Source of the DNA: Allium sativum
Lineage: Eukaryota; Streptophyta; Magnoliopsida; Asparagales; Amaryllidaceae
Reading direction: 5' to 3'
Assembly (NCBI GenBank): GCA_030737875.1
Contig: CM060915.1
Span: 573,050,577-573,114,576, forward strand
Length of the DNA: 64,000 nt
Shown: piece after piece, positions 10,651 to 23,800 of the stretch
Layout of the letters: each line of letters begins with the position of its first letter
Numbering within the stretch: the first letter of the stretch is position 1
Translations under genes and position numbers: made by a program
Notes under the pieces: generated by a model
Databases searched by the model: none
Told to the model about the DNA's origin: nothing
The model's input: only the letters and a program-made list of their open reading frames with translations

Positions 10651-11032
10651 GTTTGCAAGGAGGGAATACTACAGCTTAGTGCCGATTTCTTTCAGTTGCT
10701 TGAAAAGAGTAGATGTATCGCTTTGGACTCTCTCATCTTTATGGCTTTGCTTATGCTCAGTGGGGATTTATGCATTTATGTTATTTAAATATTTGCTTCT
10801 TTATGTACTTTGAAGTTTCTGGAAAAGACAATTGATCCTGTTGTAATGGTTTTGGAAACTACTTATGTAAGCTTGTTTTGAGTTATGATGCTATGAAATA
10901 AGTTTTTATCTTCCGCTGTGTTGTTTTATTTATTTATTCTTGTAATTTATCTGTTCAATACATCAATAACGCTTCATGGACATTGATGCATTCCCTTTGT
11001 GAGTGACATTGATGGACATGGGGTGTTACACG

Positions 11033-11044
11033 TGGTATCGGAGC
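11033..11044 (+). other. Primer-binding site (tRNA-iMet type)
   Basis: TGGTATCGGAGC two bases after the LTR end. It differs at one position from TGGTATCAGAGC, the usual plant initiator-Met tRNA complement. Confidence 0.8.
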
Positions 11045-11237
11045 TATGGTTACAAGAACAGAAAAAAAGTTTTGAAAAGTGTTTTCAAAAGTATTATTTT
11101 CCTAGAAAGTATTTTCAAAAACTTGTTTTAAAGAAGCTATTTTCAAGGAATGTTTACTTTAAAAAGCATAATCCCCGCAAGCCATACATCTCTCTTTCGC
11201 TTCCCTTGTTTTGAAACTCTTTCTTTTTCTTTTCAGC

Positions 11238-13952
11238 ATGTCTGGAGCATCTGAGATACCAGAGGGTGTTCATGTACCCGGTTGGTTTCGTCAATATCTC
11301 GAGGCTAGGGCCGCTACTGCGGGTCCGGCCAACGTTCCTCCTCCTCCTCCCCCAGCTCCAGTCATTCCTCCGCGTGGATATGCTTTCTCCAAGATATGTA
11401 AAGACTTTCGTTCGATAGGTGGAAAACCATTTAGTGGGTCTGAAACGTTCGTTGAAGCTAGAAATTGGTTGAAAAATGTGGAGGATCTATTTGGCATTTT
11501 CGATTTGGATGATTGTAGGAAGGTCCAATTGGCTGCTTGGTTGATGAAGGACGAAGCTTCGTTTTGGTGGGAGGTTACCAATGGAGAGCGTGCTGTAGAG
11601 ACGTGGGCAGATTTTAGGGGAAGGTTTGAGTTGAAATTCCTTTCTCAAGCTGAGGAGAGTATGTACATGGAGAGGTTCTTGACATTGAAGCAGAAAAACT
11701 TGATCGTGAAGGAGTATGTGACCGAATTTAATAAGTTGGCGAGATTTGGGCTAGAGTTGATGAATATGCCTCACAAGAAGGCCTTGAGGTTTGCAAAGGG
11801 CCTAAATGAACCGCTTCACAGTTTGTCTATGTCCCACATTCCAATGGGGGCTACGTATGAAAAGCTTGTTGATATGGAATACATGCATGAAGAAGAGAAG
11901 GGTGTAAGTACTTTTAGGCCGCAAGATAAGAAGAAGGATCCAAAGAAAGCCCAACAATAAAAGAAAGGTGGTAAAGAAAAGAGGAAGTGTCACAATTGTG
12001 GGAAACCCGACCATTTGAAGAAAGACTGTAGGAAGAAGAAGAAGTTCGCTTGTTATCATTGTTGTGATGCGGGTCATGCTGTGAAGGACTGTCCTAAGAA
12101 GCAAGGGCAGAGGGCAGGTTCTACTTCGGGAGGGCAGGTTCACGCTCTCATGGCTCCGGGACAGGAAGAAGGTAGAAAAATTTCTGTCGAAAGTTTGATT
12201 TTTTTGTTTGATCATCCTGTCCGTACTTTATTCAATTCTGGCGCATCACATTTGTTTATCTCTACATCATTAATTGAAACACTGCACTTAAATACTAGTC
12301 TCGTTGTGGATCCCATTGTAGTCTCAAATCCTATTGGTGGGTCGGCTCATTTATCCATGGTTTGTAGGGATTTGAGATTGTCTATCTTAGGCGTTAGTTT
12401 TGAATGTAATGCTTTTTTGCTTGGTTTCATGGGCTATGGATTGATTCTAGGGATGGATTGGGTAGCAAGATATGGTGCCATCCTAGATTGTGAACGAAGG
12501 GTAGTAAAATTGTTGACTCGTAGTGGAAAGACCCTTGATATTTATTGTGACCCTAGAGGATCGGTGATGCTTAGTTATCTTGAGTCACTTGACACATCCA
12601 ATGGTGATTTACATTCTGTTCGTATAGTCCGTGAATATGTTGATGTCTTCGATGAGGTGAGGGGTCTACCCCCAAAACGTGAGATAGACTTTTGTATTTA
12701 TCTTGTAGACAATGCAAAACTAGTATCTCTGCCAGTACGCCACATGGCTCCTCGTGAGAGGAGGGAGCTCAATAAGCAAGTATGGGAGTTGCTTGAGAAG
12801 GGATTCATAAGACGTAGTATATCGGAGTGGGGTGCTCCAGTAGTATTTGCCACGAAGGCAGATGAGTCCCTTAGACTTTGTGTGGACTATAGAGAACTTA
12901 ATAAGCTTACTAAGACGAATAGGCACCCACTGCCGAGGATTGACGATCTCTTCGATCAGTTAGTTGGCGCCTCAGTGTTTTCGCAGTTGGACTTATCCAC
13001 TGGTTTCCATCAGTTGAGAGTGGCTGAGGATAGCATAGACAAGACTACCTTTAGGACTCCAGACGGTTTCTATGAGTGGCTTGTAATGCCCTTCGGTTTG
13101 ACAAACGCCCCCGCATACTTTGTTGACTTGATGAGTAGGGTGTTTAGGGAGTACCATAATAAATTTGTGGTGGTCTTTGTGGATGACATCTTGATCTTTT
13201 CTAAGAGCGAGGAAGAGCATGCCCTACATCTTAGGGAAGTGTTGGAGACCCTTCGAGCACATAACCTTAAAGCTAAATTTTCTAAATGTCACTTTTGGAG
13301 GAAGGAAGTGCGATTCTTAAGGCACGTGGTTTCCAAAGAAGGGATAGCTGTGGATCCTGCGAAGGTGGTGGCCATCCAAGATTGGAAGGTCCCTAAAAAT
13401 ACTACCGAGGTGAGGAGTTTCTTGGGGTTGGCAAGTTACTATAGGAAGTTTATCAAGGACTTCGCAATGATATCAACCCCATTGACACGCTTGACGAAGA
13501 AGAACCTAGTTTCCACGTGGGACGTAGATTGTGATGATGTGTTCCAACGTTTAAAGAGAGCTTTGACCACAGCCCTAGTCTTAGTGTTGCCAGATGGGAG
13601 TAAGCCATTTACCGTTTATACCGATGCTTGTGGGACAGGACTAGGCGCAGTCTTAATGCAAGAGGGGAGGGTAATAGCCTATGGAGGAAGCCAGTTGAGA
13701 GTGCATGAGAGAAATTACTTTATACATGACCTAGAGTTTGCTGCTATTGTTTTCACGCTTAAGTCTTGGCGCCATTATCTTCTTGGCGAGAAATTTGAAT
13801 TATTCACAGACCACAAATCGCCAAAATACTTGTTCTCTCAGAAGGACATGAACTTAAGGCAGCAAAGGTGGATGGAATTCTTAGCATCCTACGATTTCGG
13901 GATAGCATATACCCCTGGCAAGGATAGCAAAGGTAGATCCAGAAATTGGTAA
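11238..13952 (+). pseudogene. Tekay gag-pol: Gag, protease, RT, RNase H (truncated)
   Basis: One reading frame encodes Gag and most of Pol and is broken only by a TAA at 11958-11960. The start at 11238 (MSGASEIPEG) is chosen because the second Tekay family here starts MSGNLNLPEG. Gag carries a proline-rich stretch, the WWEV core and two CX2CX4HX4C zinc knuckles ([14 protein letters not shown] and [14 protein letters not shown], about 11989-12095). The protease motif reads FNSGASH where DSGA or DTGA is expected, so the catalytic Asp is replaced by Asn. RT has FVDD (about 13170). RNase H keeps [10 protein letters not shown] and FTDHK and then ends abruptly near 13919. Integrase is missing. Gag coats the RNA, and RT/RNase H copy it in the particle. 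Confidence 0.92.
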
Positions 13953-14400
13953 TATATTGATGATTTTGTGCCCTAAGTATAGAAGACCACTTGACTTTTG
14001 TTTTTATTATTGATTTGGGACCGTTTTCGCGAGTTGTACTTTCAGATCAAGCCGAGCAAAGGAGAAGCAGTCAAAATTTTCCATAACATAAAGAACTTTA
14101 ATAGTTAATAACTACTTTTATCTAGTAGTTTTTAAAAATTAAGGGTATGAAGACATTTTATTCATTTGGGACTTAAGGGACATTACTCGTTCTAAGGCAA
14201 GAATTTAGCATCCAATAATTTTACAGTTTGATTTTGGATATTTAATTATTAAAATAATTGGTTTCCATGGTTTAACAACTTGAATTTTAAAAGTTGTTAC
14301 ATACCGATAAATATATGTAGTAAGATTTAAAAATGGTTTTGAAATAAATCCTAGTATATAAATCACAAGTTTCGTTAAAGAAAACGAATTCAAAATAAAA
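13928..14400 (+). repeat. Old diverged direct repeat, copy 1
   Basis: Shares ordered blocks with 16520-17000: TTGATTTGGGACC / TTGATTTAGGCC, GATCAAGCCGAGCAAA / AATCAAGCCATGCAAA, TTTTCCATAACATAA / TTTTTCATAACATAA, and GGTTTAACAACTTGAATT / GGTTTAATAACTTGAATT. The two are about 2.6 kb apart in the same orientation and much mutated. Confidence 0.5.
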
Positions 14401-14750
14401 ATATTTTGAGAAAAGAATAATTTTATTATTACAAATTTTACATTCTTGAATAAAAAAAGATAGCTTATCTTAAGTTTATAAATGGGTAAAGTTGGTTAAG
14501 ATAGTTTCAACAAGCATTGTTTTATTAGAACCATAATTTTTTATAAACGTCAAAGTAATGTAAACTATTTGATGTGATTATGCCAACTAAGTGAATACCA
14601 TTCTTTAAAACACTCTAAGGTAAACTTGTTAGAATGTTGACTCAGTTCCAAGATCCATGTTTATCTTAAGCCTCCATTTGAATTTTGGAACTAAATAAAT
14701 TGGTAAAAATAAAATTTGCATTTTGTATATATATACAAGAAAATAACGTG

Positions 14751-14942
14751 AAGGACAAAATGAACAAAAAATTGTTCCATAAGGACAAGGGGCTAAAATT
14801 TTATCCATAGGGACAAATTTTAGTGTAAACGAAGGAATTATAGTGGTCCCCTGAATTCCTCCCTTTATGCTAAAATTTGTCCTTACGAATAAAATTTTAG
14901 CCCCTTGTCCTTATGGAACAATTTTTTGTTCATTTTGTCCTT
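14751..14942. mobile_element. Foldback (MITE-like) element
   Basis: Near-perfect inverted repeat with arms of 89 bp (14751-14839 and 14854-14942) around a 14-base loop. Only a few mismatches, clustered toward the loop, separate the arms. The outer ends read AAGGACAAAATGAAC / GTTCATTTTGTCCTT. It has no coding capacity. TA-rich flanks (TATATATA on both sides) could hide a target duplication, but I cannot define one. It could be a foldback transposon or an inverted duplication, and it would fold into a long RNA hairpin if transcribed. Confidence 0.6.
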
Positions 14943-16519
14943 GAGGCTAAAAATCCCATATATATATTCTTAGGATAGAAGAGTATTATAAAAAACAAAT
15001 AAAAATATAGTAAGTTTTAATTTGATATTTTACAAGGATTTATATTTATTAATTATTTATAAACTAAAGTTAAAATTTATCATGTAATTAATAAATAACT
15101 TCAGTATGGAATGAACTATGATAAGTAAAAATGAAATGATTAAGAAATAGGTTAGTGTAACTAAGAAAAAAATTGGCTTAAGTATGTAAGTTATATATAG
15201 ATCATTTTATTCACATGATTTTTTATCTATGGTTCGAATACATAACTGTTAGGTAATTCAACCAGTCTGAAAAATGTTTGCTCATTTGGTTCTCATCAAT
15301 TAACACTTTATCTTGATTCTTCTTGTATGACTAAGGTTTTCTATCATTGATATAGCTATGTGGGGATAACAGAGGTTTACAATCAAGAACCTGGTTGAAG
15401 TCTACACCGGGGAAGTCGAGGGAACGATACGTATTCAGAAGTAAATTTTATGTATCCAAACAAGCGGTGGGAGCAAATATTGAGTACAGATGATTTATGT
15501 ATATCACATAGACTTAAGTATATTTATATTCTTTACTATGTAACGAAGGAAAGTTAGGGTAGTGAGTTTCGATATTATTTAAAGGAGTTCTAAATAATGA
15601 ATTTAAGAAATAACTAAGGGATGGTGAGTGTAATTGTGTGCTTAAGAAATTATCTATATCCCAGGATGATCGAAAAAGTTGCAAAGCTAATCGAATTTCT
15701 AAATAATTGTTTGTCAATATTCTAAATTTTTAAATATTGGTAAGTGTTAGTATATTATTTTATGGCTTTCAATTTGTTTGATAGTGCAATTTTACAAAAT
15801 GTGGTTTGTAAAACTATTTCTTATTATGACATAAATCTTGTGTTATGAAAAAGTGATTTCAAAAGAATTTATGAAAACAATAATAGTAATATTTTGAAAA
15901 TTTCAGTGAATTAATATTATTTTAAGTCATTTGGAAAGTGTTTGTAAGTTGATTTTTCAAATATTTTGAGATGACTAAAATTTGGCAGATTCCCTAGAAA
16001 TAATTGTTTAATGGAGTTGTTTTACAAGGAACTAGAATACCGCCACATGATCCTTTTTGTTTTAATTCTATAGTAAAAACATGCTTCGGTCAAAATATCT
16101 TGTCCATGGCATAATAGATTTTGTTCTGATATATTTCATTTTAGAGGAAATTAAACAAATTTAGATTTAAAAACATAGTCAATTTTTTCTAAGTTTATCT
16201 TTTATAAAGATTGGATGCATTGTATTTAATTTAAAGTATTCTATGTGATTATGTTGTATATGATTGTTACATTACTTTTGGTTGCATGTGGTTTTTCATA
16301 ACGCTAGAATTACCTCATTATTATAAGTTCCATCATATCAACTTGTTGTCTTTGATTAATAAATTGCTTACGTTGCTAATCTTTTATTTTTTTCCAAGAT
16401 AGATCTTTTTTGCATTATGAGTATAAGATAAATGCATAAATGAAAGAAATTATTGTTATTTTGTGTGCACCTGCATTCGCATTGAGTTAGTTAATTACTT
16501 GAAAAATAAAATGCAAAAG

Positions 16520-17000
16520 AAGTGCACAGTAGATTTAGAAATTTGTGATTTTCTTATGATTTTATCTCATATATGGGAGGTCATTTGGCTTATTTTTCTT
16601 CCATTGATTTAGGCCATTGTAGTGAGTTATAATTTTTCGAATCAAGCCATGCAAATAGGTACCATCAGATTTTTCATAACATAATGAAATTTATAAGTTG
16701 AAGAACTCGTTTTAATTAATAGGTCTTTAAACTTAGTGGTTCAGAGACACATTCTTCCTTTAGGAATTTTGAAGACGAATGTCTTTTAAGGCGGAGAATG
16801 AAGAATGTGATTCTTTTTTCCTTTTGAATATTTATTTAGTTATAAATATTTAAATAATTTGTTTTCGAGGTTTAATAACTTGAATTCAAATATATGGATT
16901 AGTTATATATTTGAATTTTGTTTAAGTGTTGATTAAAAGGATTTAAGTGACCTATTTAGCTCCTTCCAATCAATAAATAATAAGTGTTTCAAATAAATAA
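16520..17000 (+). repeat. Old diverged direct repeat, copy 2
   Basis: Partner of 13928-14400. This copy also contains TTTTAAGGCGGAGAATGAAGAATGTGATTC (16785-16814), which resembles the decayed junction between a retrotransposon polypurine tract and a 3' LTR start. That would make these repeats internal-end plus LTR-start remnants of an old element. Confidence 0.45.
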
Positions 17001-20000
17001 ATAAGAAAGTCAGCTGTACATAAAAATAGGTATTTAATGAAGTATTTTTAATTTAATTTATTAGATTTTTCCATTATTTTTTTACTATTCAAAATTCATT
17101 TAACCTACCTTATAAGAAACGTTGGTACTTTTGAAATTTCACAAAACTAAATAATATGTATATTTTTTTGAATTACGATCATGTTATATTTTGGAGCATG
17201 ATCTTGCTAATTTTCGCCATTTGCAATTCGTACGTGAACAAAATACTATATAGCAAAATTCAAAAAATTCTATTCTTTAAACTATATCAAAATTCAAAAT
17301 TTTGAACTTGAATTAATGTTGACTTGATTTTTAATGAGATGTGTTGCTTGAAAATCTTGTTTATCTTATGATGGAACCTTATAATTTTTATTCATAAATT
17401 TGGTAAAACCAATACTTATAAAAAAAGCAAAAACATTCTAGTACTTCTTCATCCATTCTCTTCTTAGTTTATAGTTAACATGAAAGAAAAATCCAAATCA
17501 AATGATTTAATTGACAAAAAAGTATGAAGTTTGTTCCTTTATGTTCGTATGGACATGAACTTCACTGCTATATGAGATCGGTGAAGCGTAGTGATGGATG
17601 GGAAAAACGCCGGTTAGCTTTGAGAGCTCGGCTAAAAATAGGGTTTTCCCAAAACTTTGATTTAAAGGGAGTTAGGTAATGATGTTTTGTGCATCGCGTT
17701 TGTCTTAATGAAAGAGCATCCATAGTCGACATATTAATGAGTGTAATACTAGGATACGAGGGATGCCGAGTTATAGTTCCCTAATAGGGTATAGTTCACA
17801 TTTTACAAAGGATAACATGCTTGAAGTCAATGGGTCAGGAACGTAGTAATAGCATACATAAGTCTACATTTGATATTCGCTCTTCATTTCCCAACTTGAG
17901 TTAGAGAATGTTAACTCTAAAAATAGAATCACCATTAATTTGTAATGAAAGCATTAGTCTTAAATATAATCTAGATAATATCAGACACATATCTCAGATA
18001 AACAGTAAATAAATAGAATAAATCAAAAATGAGAAAATAACGGGAAGCAAGGATACTTTAGTTATGCTTCCTTTGTTAATGAATCCTATGCCCACATTAT
18101 AAATTACATTTATTAATTGACTACCATTATAATACTGATTATATTATAGAATGAATACAAGATATTAACTTACAAGTAAAAGGGTTGTTTGGAGAATCAC
18201 AAGAACCTCTCCGATGATTATTGAAAGGGAAAAGATAATTGAAGAATGATTTCTACAACGTGATGACTGACATTCTAGAAGATCCCCTTTATATTGTAGG
18301 TAATCCTATATTTATAGGAGTTTGAGGATGAATATACCACATTTTCTCCATCAGAGTGCTTCTACATGCAGTCCATGATCATGTTAGAAAGATTAAGAAC
18401 ATATGATTCATCTTTATGACTTAGTGTCAAGTCATCTCTATGACTTGATAATGAGTCATAGACTTAGATGCTATGATGTTGATTCTTCTTAACTTGAAAT
18501 TGTGATGCTACCTCTATAATTTTATAGCTTTTTAACTTGTTTTTGGTGGTCCTTCATGCTTGAATTTGATTGAACTATAGTTTGATCCGCATGAATCATC
18601 ATGAAACTAAACTAGGTCGCTTGGAATGCTACCAACTTGGCGAATAAGCTTAAAAGAGAAGCACGAAGAGTGGATGATTCGCAATGAGAAAACAAAATGT
18701 AATGATTCATAAAGAAGACTCGGTGCCATCTCATGTTATTCCCATATTTTTAGTTATATTTTCTTGATGTCCTTTGCCATATTCGCTTGAGTGCATTGAT
18801 CGAATTTTAGGTCATTCTGGCCGAGTCTTGATTGTCTAACTTCTTTAGATTTCTTTTTGAGTAAAAAATGTTAACATCTGTTCCCTAGACTATGCCTTCA
18901 TTGAAAATAATGTATGTTCTGTAATAAGCTATTCTAAGATGTTTCCTTTGACTTATTATCCTATTTTTTAGCTTTGACTTGGGTTCGCCATTATCCACAA
19001 TAACCATGTAATTATGGTTCCTTACCTTTAAGTATGATTTAGGATGTCAAGCAAGTCACTTATACAAAGTTGGCGAAAGATTGAATGGTGTCATGGTAAT
19101 TACTTAGTACCAAGTTAATTACTTATAAAATTCTAAATAAAAACTTCTTACTTATATCTTTTCGTACCCGATCCTTCTCACTTAACTTCCCTCTTTTACT
19201 TTGGCTTATTCTACGCTTGTTTTTCTTGCCCTAGCCGATCTGACCATTTAATTACAACCAAACCACCATTGTCCAAGTTCACCCATAGATCTTGTCTCCC
19301 TCCCTTATGGAGCCGTCAATTATGACATGGCCAAGACTCATCAGCTAAAAAGCCACTAGTTTAAACCATTGTTGAGTCTCCCTCTTAAAACCCTAGCTTT
19401 TGAACTGCTAAAATTTGATTTTGAACTTTTAAACATTGGAATGGTGTGTTGGTGATGGAAAATTGGTGTTTGTTAAATTCGATGGTTCTTTGACTTAGTG
19501 AAACTTTAATTTAAGTTAGAATGATTGATTTTGAACTTGATTTGGGATATAGTTGGTCATGTGTAGTTAATGCCCCACTATTAGCCCGTTTTATCCCGTA
19601 GCAGATTACCGCCGCTACACTTTTCCCAAATAGCCTCTGATATATCCTCTCCGCTTTAAGTCCTCTATATTCGCTATTCTCAATATATCTAGTTATTTAT
19701 GCTATATTACATTATTCCCACTATATCTTTGATAAAAGAAATAGGCTGAAAAATGACACTTATGCGTTATAAAAATTACGAAGTTAAGTTTTTTAATTGA
19801 ATTTTTTAGTATATATTTTTAGAAACTAAAATACTCTATATTCTGTAAAATTAAATTAAGTTAGATAGCAATTTACGTTTAACTACAGATATTTGCACAG
19901 GTTTTGATTTAAGATTAAGAATGTACAAATTATAGTTAAACTAAGTCTTGTTTTTCATTTAATTATCATTTTTACATTCATAGAAATATTGCGAATGAGT

Positions 20001-20284
20001 TACATGTGCTATTTTAGAGTCATCCACTATATCCTGCTATTTACTTGCTTTATCCCCGTTATGACTTTTTGGACCTTCGCCGCATTGGATCTGTTGAGCG
20101 CTTTAACTGCACAGAGTTAGTCAATACAAAACTTAGGTTTCTTCCTTGATTATATATGTGACCTTAAAAATTATTGCCTTCATGAACTTCACCGTTCCAT
20201 TTATCAAATTTGAATTGCTGCATAGAACATAACCAAATTCAAACATATCACTAGTCTTGAAAAGAAAATCTTTTTGAGACTCTC
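17001..20284. other. AT-rich non-coding relic DNA
   Basis: No frame with recognisable protein similarity. Short TATGACTT-type repeats occur at 18400-18480. At 19575-20085 the motifs CCGCTA, CGCTAT, CACTATAT and TATCCCG recur, as in the subterminal parts of some hAT transposons, but no terminal inverted repeat or 8-bp duplication could be defined. The small minus-strand frames at 20133-20392 overlap the start of the next LTR and are chance. Confidence 0.45.
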
Positions 20285-20824
20285 TATAACACCCCGTAAA
20301 ATATACCCTAAATCGACATAGACAAATAACTTGAAAAAACAATAATAAATTAATAAAATGTTAATGGGCAGGAAAATAATAATTTTAGACAATTGAGAAT
20401 TTGGCCACGAGATTATTACTATTGTATACGTGGCGAGATTTTGATCTGTTTTCCTACTTTATTAGTTGAAAACGGAGTTCGTATGAAGAAATTATTAATA
20501 AAATAGTATATACGATAGTTGTATACACACAAGATTTGATTTGAAATTTATACTAAATAATATAAATCATAAATAAAATTATATACTAATGGCAAAATGG
20601 AATATTCCCTGGGGATTTGAATTTGTCCGTAAATACATATAAACAAGAGGGGACAAGAATAAACAATAAATAGAAAAAATCAATCAGATTAATAACATAA
20701 TTAATATAATAATAACGTAAAGGGAAATGTATCTCCCTACACTCGACCCACAAGGAGGGTTGACTTCCCTATAAGAGGGAGGTCGACCTCGGGGTCAGCC
20801 GCCTCCTATAGAGTGCGTCGACCA
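20285..20824 (+). repeat. Old Tekay-like LTR, left part
   Basis: Starts TATAACACCCCGTAAAAT, a one-transition variant of the TGTAACACCCC Tekay start. It shares the GAAAACGGAGTTCGTATGAAG block with other Tekay LTRs and has a GTCGAC cluster at about 20755-20822. It is cut at 20824 by the SIRE-type element. The continuation should resume at 51488, after the second GACCA copy. Confidence 0.65.
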
Positions 20825-23800
20825 TGTTGTATATGACGTAGTTGTATACACAATTATATGATTTTTGTTTGATGATAACAACCAAATAAATATTATTTTA
20901 AATGTGTTTGTTATTGTACTATTCTATATATACATCACAGATAGGAATATAATATTTATATTTAAATAGAATACGACTGTATAGACAGTATTTTATTTGA
21001 ATATAAATATTATATTTCAAACTTTCAAACAGTACAATTATTTATGACTCCACTATTTAAACACTTCTTATGAATTTGTACTTGTAAATAAACTGAATAC
21101 GATAGACAAATTTGTTTGAACACAATGAAATAACATTTTATTTCATTTAAATTTGTTTGTTACAAATATCAGTGCAATTCTCTTTTTTCTGTACATCAGC
21201 TCCTCACTACATCACTCACCACTCAGTACATTCTTTGACACAATTACATTTCATTTATACAATCACTCACATACACATTTACACAGTGTCACTGTCTTCA
21301 GTCTTTTGTCTTCACAGCTTTTAGTAGTCCAGTCATCATACCTGTCACATACAGAAACACATATAGTATCTGGAACAGAAATAATATTCTAAATTCTAGC
21401 GAATATAATTTTTTTAAAAAAAAATATTTGCCTCAGAATTTCGATATGTTTCTCATCATTTTTTCTGACTCGATCTGATTTACTAATCTATCTGACTATG
21501 CCTAGACAGCTTGTGATATTCACAGTGATACACTATAAATACCACAAGGCAGACAGTATGTATATACAATGCAGGGACAGGAAAACTTGTCTGATGGCTG
21601 CATATACACATGTGCATATTTATACATGTGTGCACTGCCTCGCCAATCAGTATGTATTAGCGAGCATCTGAGGAGCAACCACATGGACCAACTCGACTCA
21701 GTGCACACATGAATACAACTCAATGTAAAGTTAATACAACTCAAACAAGGTGTTTATATGAACACATAAAACAATGGTGCATGGTCAAGGCATGCACGTG
21801 ACATGATCGGCATAGTCAAGTGTAAGAGAACAAGACTACAACATGATCAAGCTAACATATTTTTTGCTCAAATGTATGGTGAACTCAAGTGCAGTAATCA
21901 TAAGTGTCAATCTTGAATATACATGGCAACAACATAGAAGAAATCTACAAATGATTTTGTGGATATGGTGACATGTATGTAGGCAGCAGGTTCTTGTGAA
22001 CAAAATAGCAAGACAATGGTGCTGTGAATATAGTGCAGGTAAGGGTACAAAATGGCACAAGTAAAGAAAGAACACCATGTGCAGCTGACATATACAAAGC
22101 TAGATAGTCGGGTTCAGGTCAAAACAACCACAAGCGAGAACAACTCAGGTTTATTTGTTTGATTCAGCGAAAAGGAGTTCATGTTTACAAATACAAAGAA
22201 GTTCATGTTACAACTAGCATATGATCAAGTATATATGTACAAGCTTGCATATATAAATGGTGCAAGTATAGTTCATAGCTGAGTACATCATTCATGTTCA
22301 AATTGTTCTGGAAAGAACAAGTTACTCGACATGGGTGTACCAAATCTCAAGGCAGCAACATATAAGTTCAATGTCCATCAAAACAGTGTGCTTCTACAAA
22401 CTACAGGGTTTTAGCAAAACAAGTATACAAATAATTGCTGCATAGTGGATCAAGGTTCGAGCAAGTGCACAAAGAAGCTTGCATGCAAAAAGGTTTGGAG
22501 AAATAGTAAATTACTTCCAGCAATCAAAATCAGGTGTGACATGCATGTGTATTTCAAATTATTCCCAGTTTTAGTTGCAAAAGTTTTGGCAATACTGTTC
22601 TAACTTGCCATGCAAATCTATTGTGAGCAACTATCAATCAAATGCAACCAAAGGCATGTTTTCAGGAAAGAGATACACTGTTTTATACTGGGCAAGAACT
22701 ATTCAAGAATATGTTTCCAGAATTCAATTGCAACGACTCAACAAAAAATTCAGCAAGTTTTTTTTTTAGAATGTTTAGATCATGTAATCAGCTTTGGCAA
22801 GTGAAAGAAATCAAATTCTAATATTCAGGAAACTTGTTTACAAACAGAGATAAAAGTGGCAAGTTATTTTCGGCAAGAAAATAAATTTATTTCCTGAATA
22901 TTTATCAATAAATTCAGCATTTCAAAGTCGAGTGAGCCAACAAGTTTAAGGCAAGAAATCTTCTCTAAAGCAAATTACAAGAGTGACAAAATAGGCAAGG
23001 TTTTAAAATGATGTTCATGTTGGTGTCTAAAGCCAGGAAATCAATCAAAGATTTCAAAGCCGAAGGAAATCACACAAGAAAATATTCGGCACGTTTTTGA
23101 ATATTTTCTGAAATCATAGTGTGAATAAAATGCAAACTCGAGAGAGCAAATTCAATGTCCAGATTCATCAAAGACCAAATATCTTGTCTAGATTCATCAA
23201 CATATTCACAGCAAATAACAAAGCGAAGGTGATTAAATCAAAAATGGAAACCGAACAAATCAGGGCTAAATCAAATCAAATCACAAACGAGGAAATCAGA
23301 GTAATTAATAGGATTTAATTATCCTATTTAAACACAATTCATCACTGGCTTTTTAAGGATCGAAACCTAGCATCAAAATTTCTAGCAAAGTTTTAAACAG
23401 AAAACTCACCTTTCTTCTAGGGTTTCGGTCGCTGGATATTCCCCAGTCAGAGAGCGAACAATGACGAGCAACATCCATCAATCATCAGAGATCGAAGATC
23501 CAGAAATCATGATTTGGGGGAGATCAAGAAAAACCCTAGTTTTGTGTAAAGCCGCCATTTATATTTCCAGAGACAAAGTGATCGGGTCAAAATAAGTGGT
23601 GCAACCAATTTACGTATGGCCGGCCTAAATTCAAATGTTTAAAGGGATTTGTTATCTCTTTTAAATCCTAGGGTTTTTAAATTTGTTTTTAGTTTTGTAT
23701 TGTCCTTTGTAATTTGAATTGAAACCTTCTGATCAGTTCTAGAGTCTGTAAAATCTAGGGGAAACCAGTTAGGGTGTTAACTGGCAGTTTACTAGAGTCT

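Larger units (their letters stand above)
8132..11030 (+). repeat. 5' LTR of Tekay element 1 (2,899 bp)
   Basis: Starts TGTAACACCCCGAATTTTG and ends GGGGTGTTACA. Parts recognised in order: U3 with a GTCGAC inverted-repeat cluster (8352-8438), TATA box (8550-8557), a plant-like CT-rich leader, a consensus splice donor (8783), tandem hairpin units (about 9409-9600), a block conserved in other families (about 9858-10120), and a C-rich tract with CAG acceptor (to 10650). Interior frames such as 9799-10221 (minus) and 8171-8378 (minus) are chance openings. Confidence 0.9.
8132..13919 (+). mobile_element. Tekay element 1 (chromovirus), 3'-truncated
   Basis: A Ty3/gypsy element with a complete 5' LTR (8132-11030), a primer-binding site (11033-11044) and a nearly open gag-pol (from 11238). 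Similarity stops inside RNase H at about 13919, where the normal continuation after TPGK is replaced by unrelated AT-rich sequence. Integrase, chromodomain, polypurine tract and 3' LTR are absent. Assignment to Tekay/Del rests on the long LTR, the gag type and the close match to element 2 at 41386-50015, which does carry a chromodomain. Confidence 0.88.
13920..16519. other. AT-rich relic DNA
   Basis: No coding signal. 13928-14400 resembles 16520-17000 (separate entry), and a strong foldback lies at 14751-14942. The stretch 15350-15480 is less AT-rich, but I recognise nothing in it. Short minus-strand frames at 14205-14393 and 15514-15717 look like chance. Confidence 0.5.

Noticed and set aside
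19575..20085. Possible hAT-type transposon
   Set aside because: Recurrent CCGCTA/CACTATAT motifs are suggestive, but no terminal inverted repeat, 8-bp duplication or transposase is visible.
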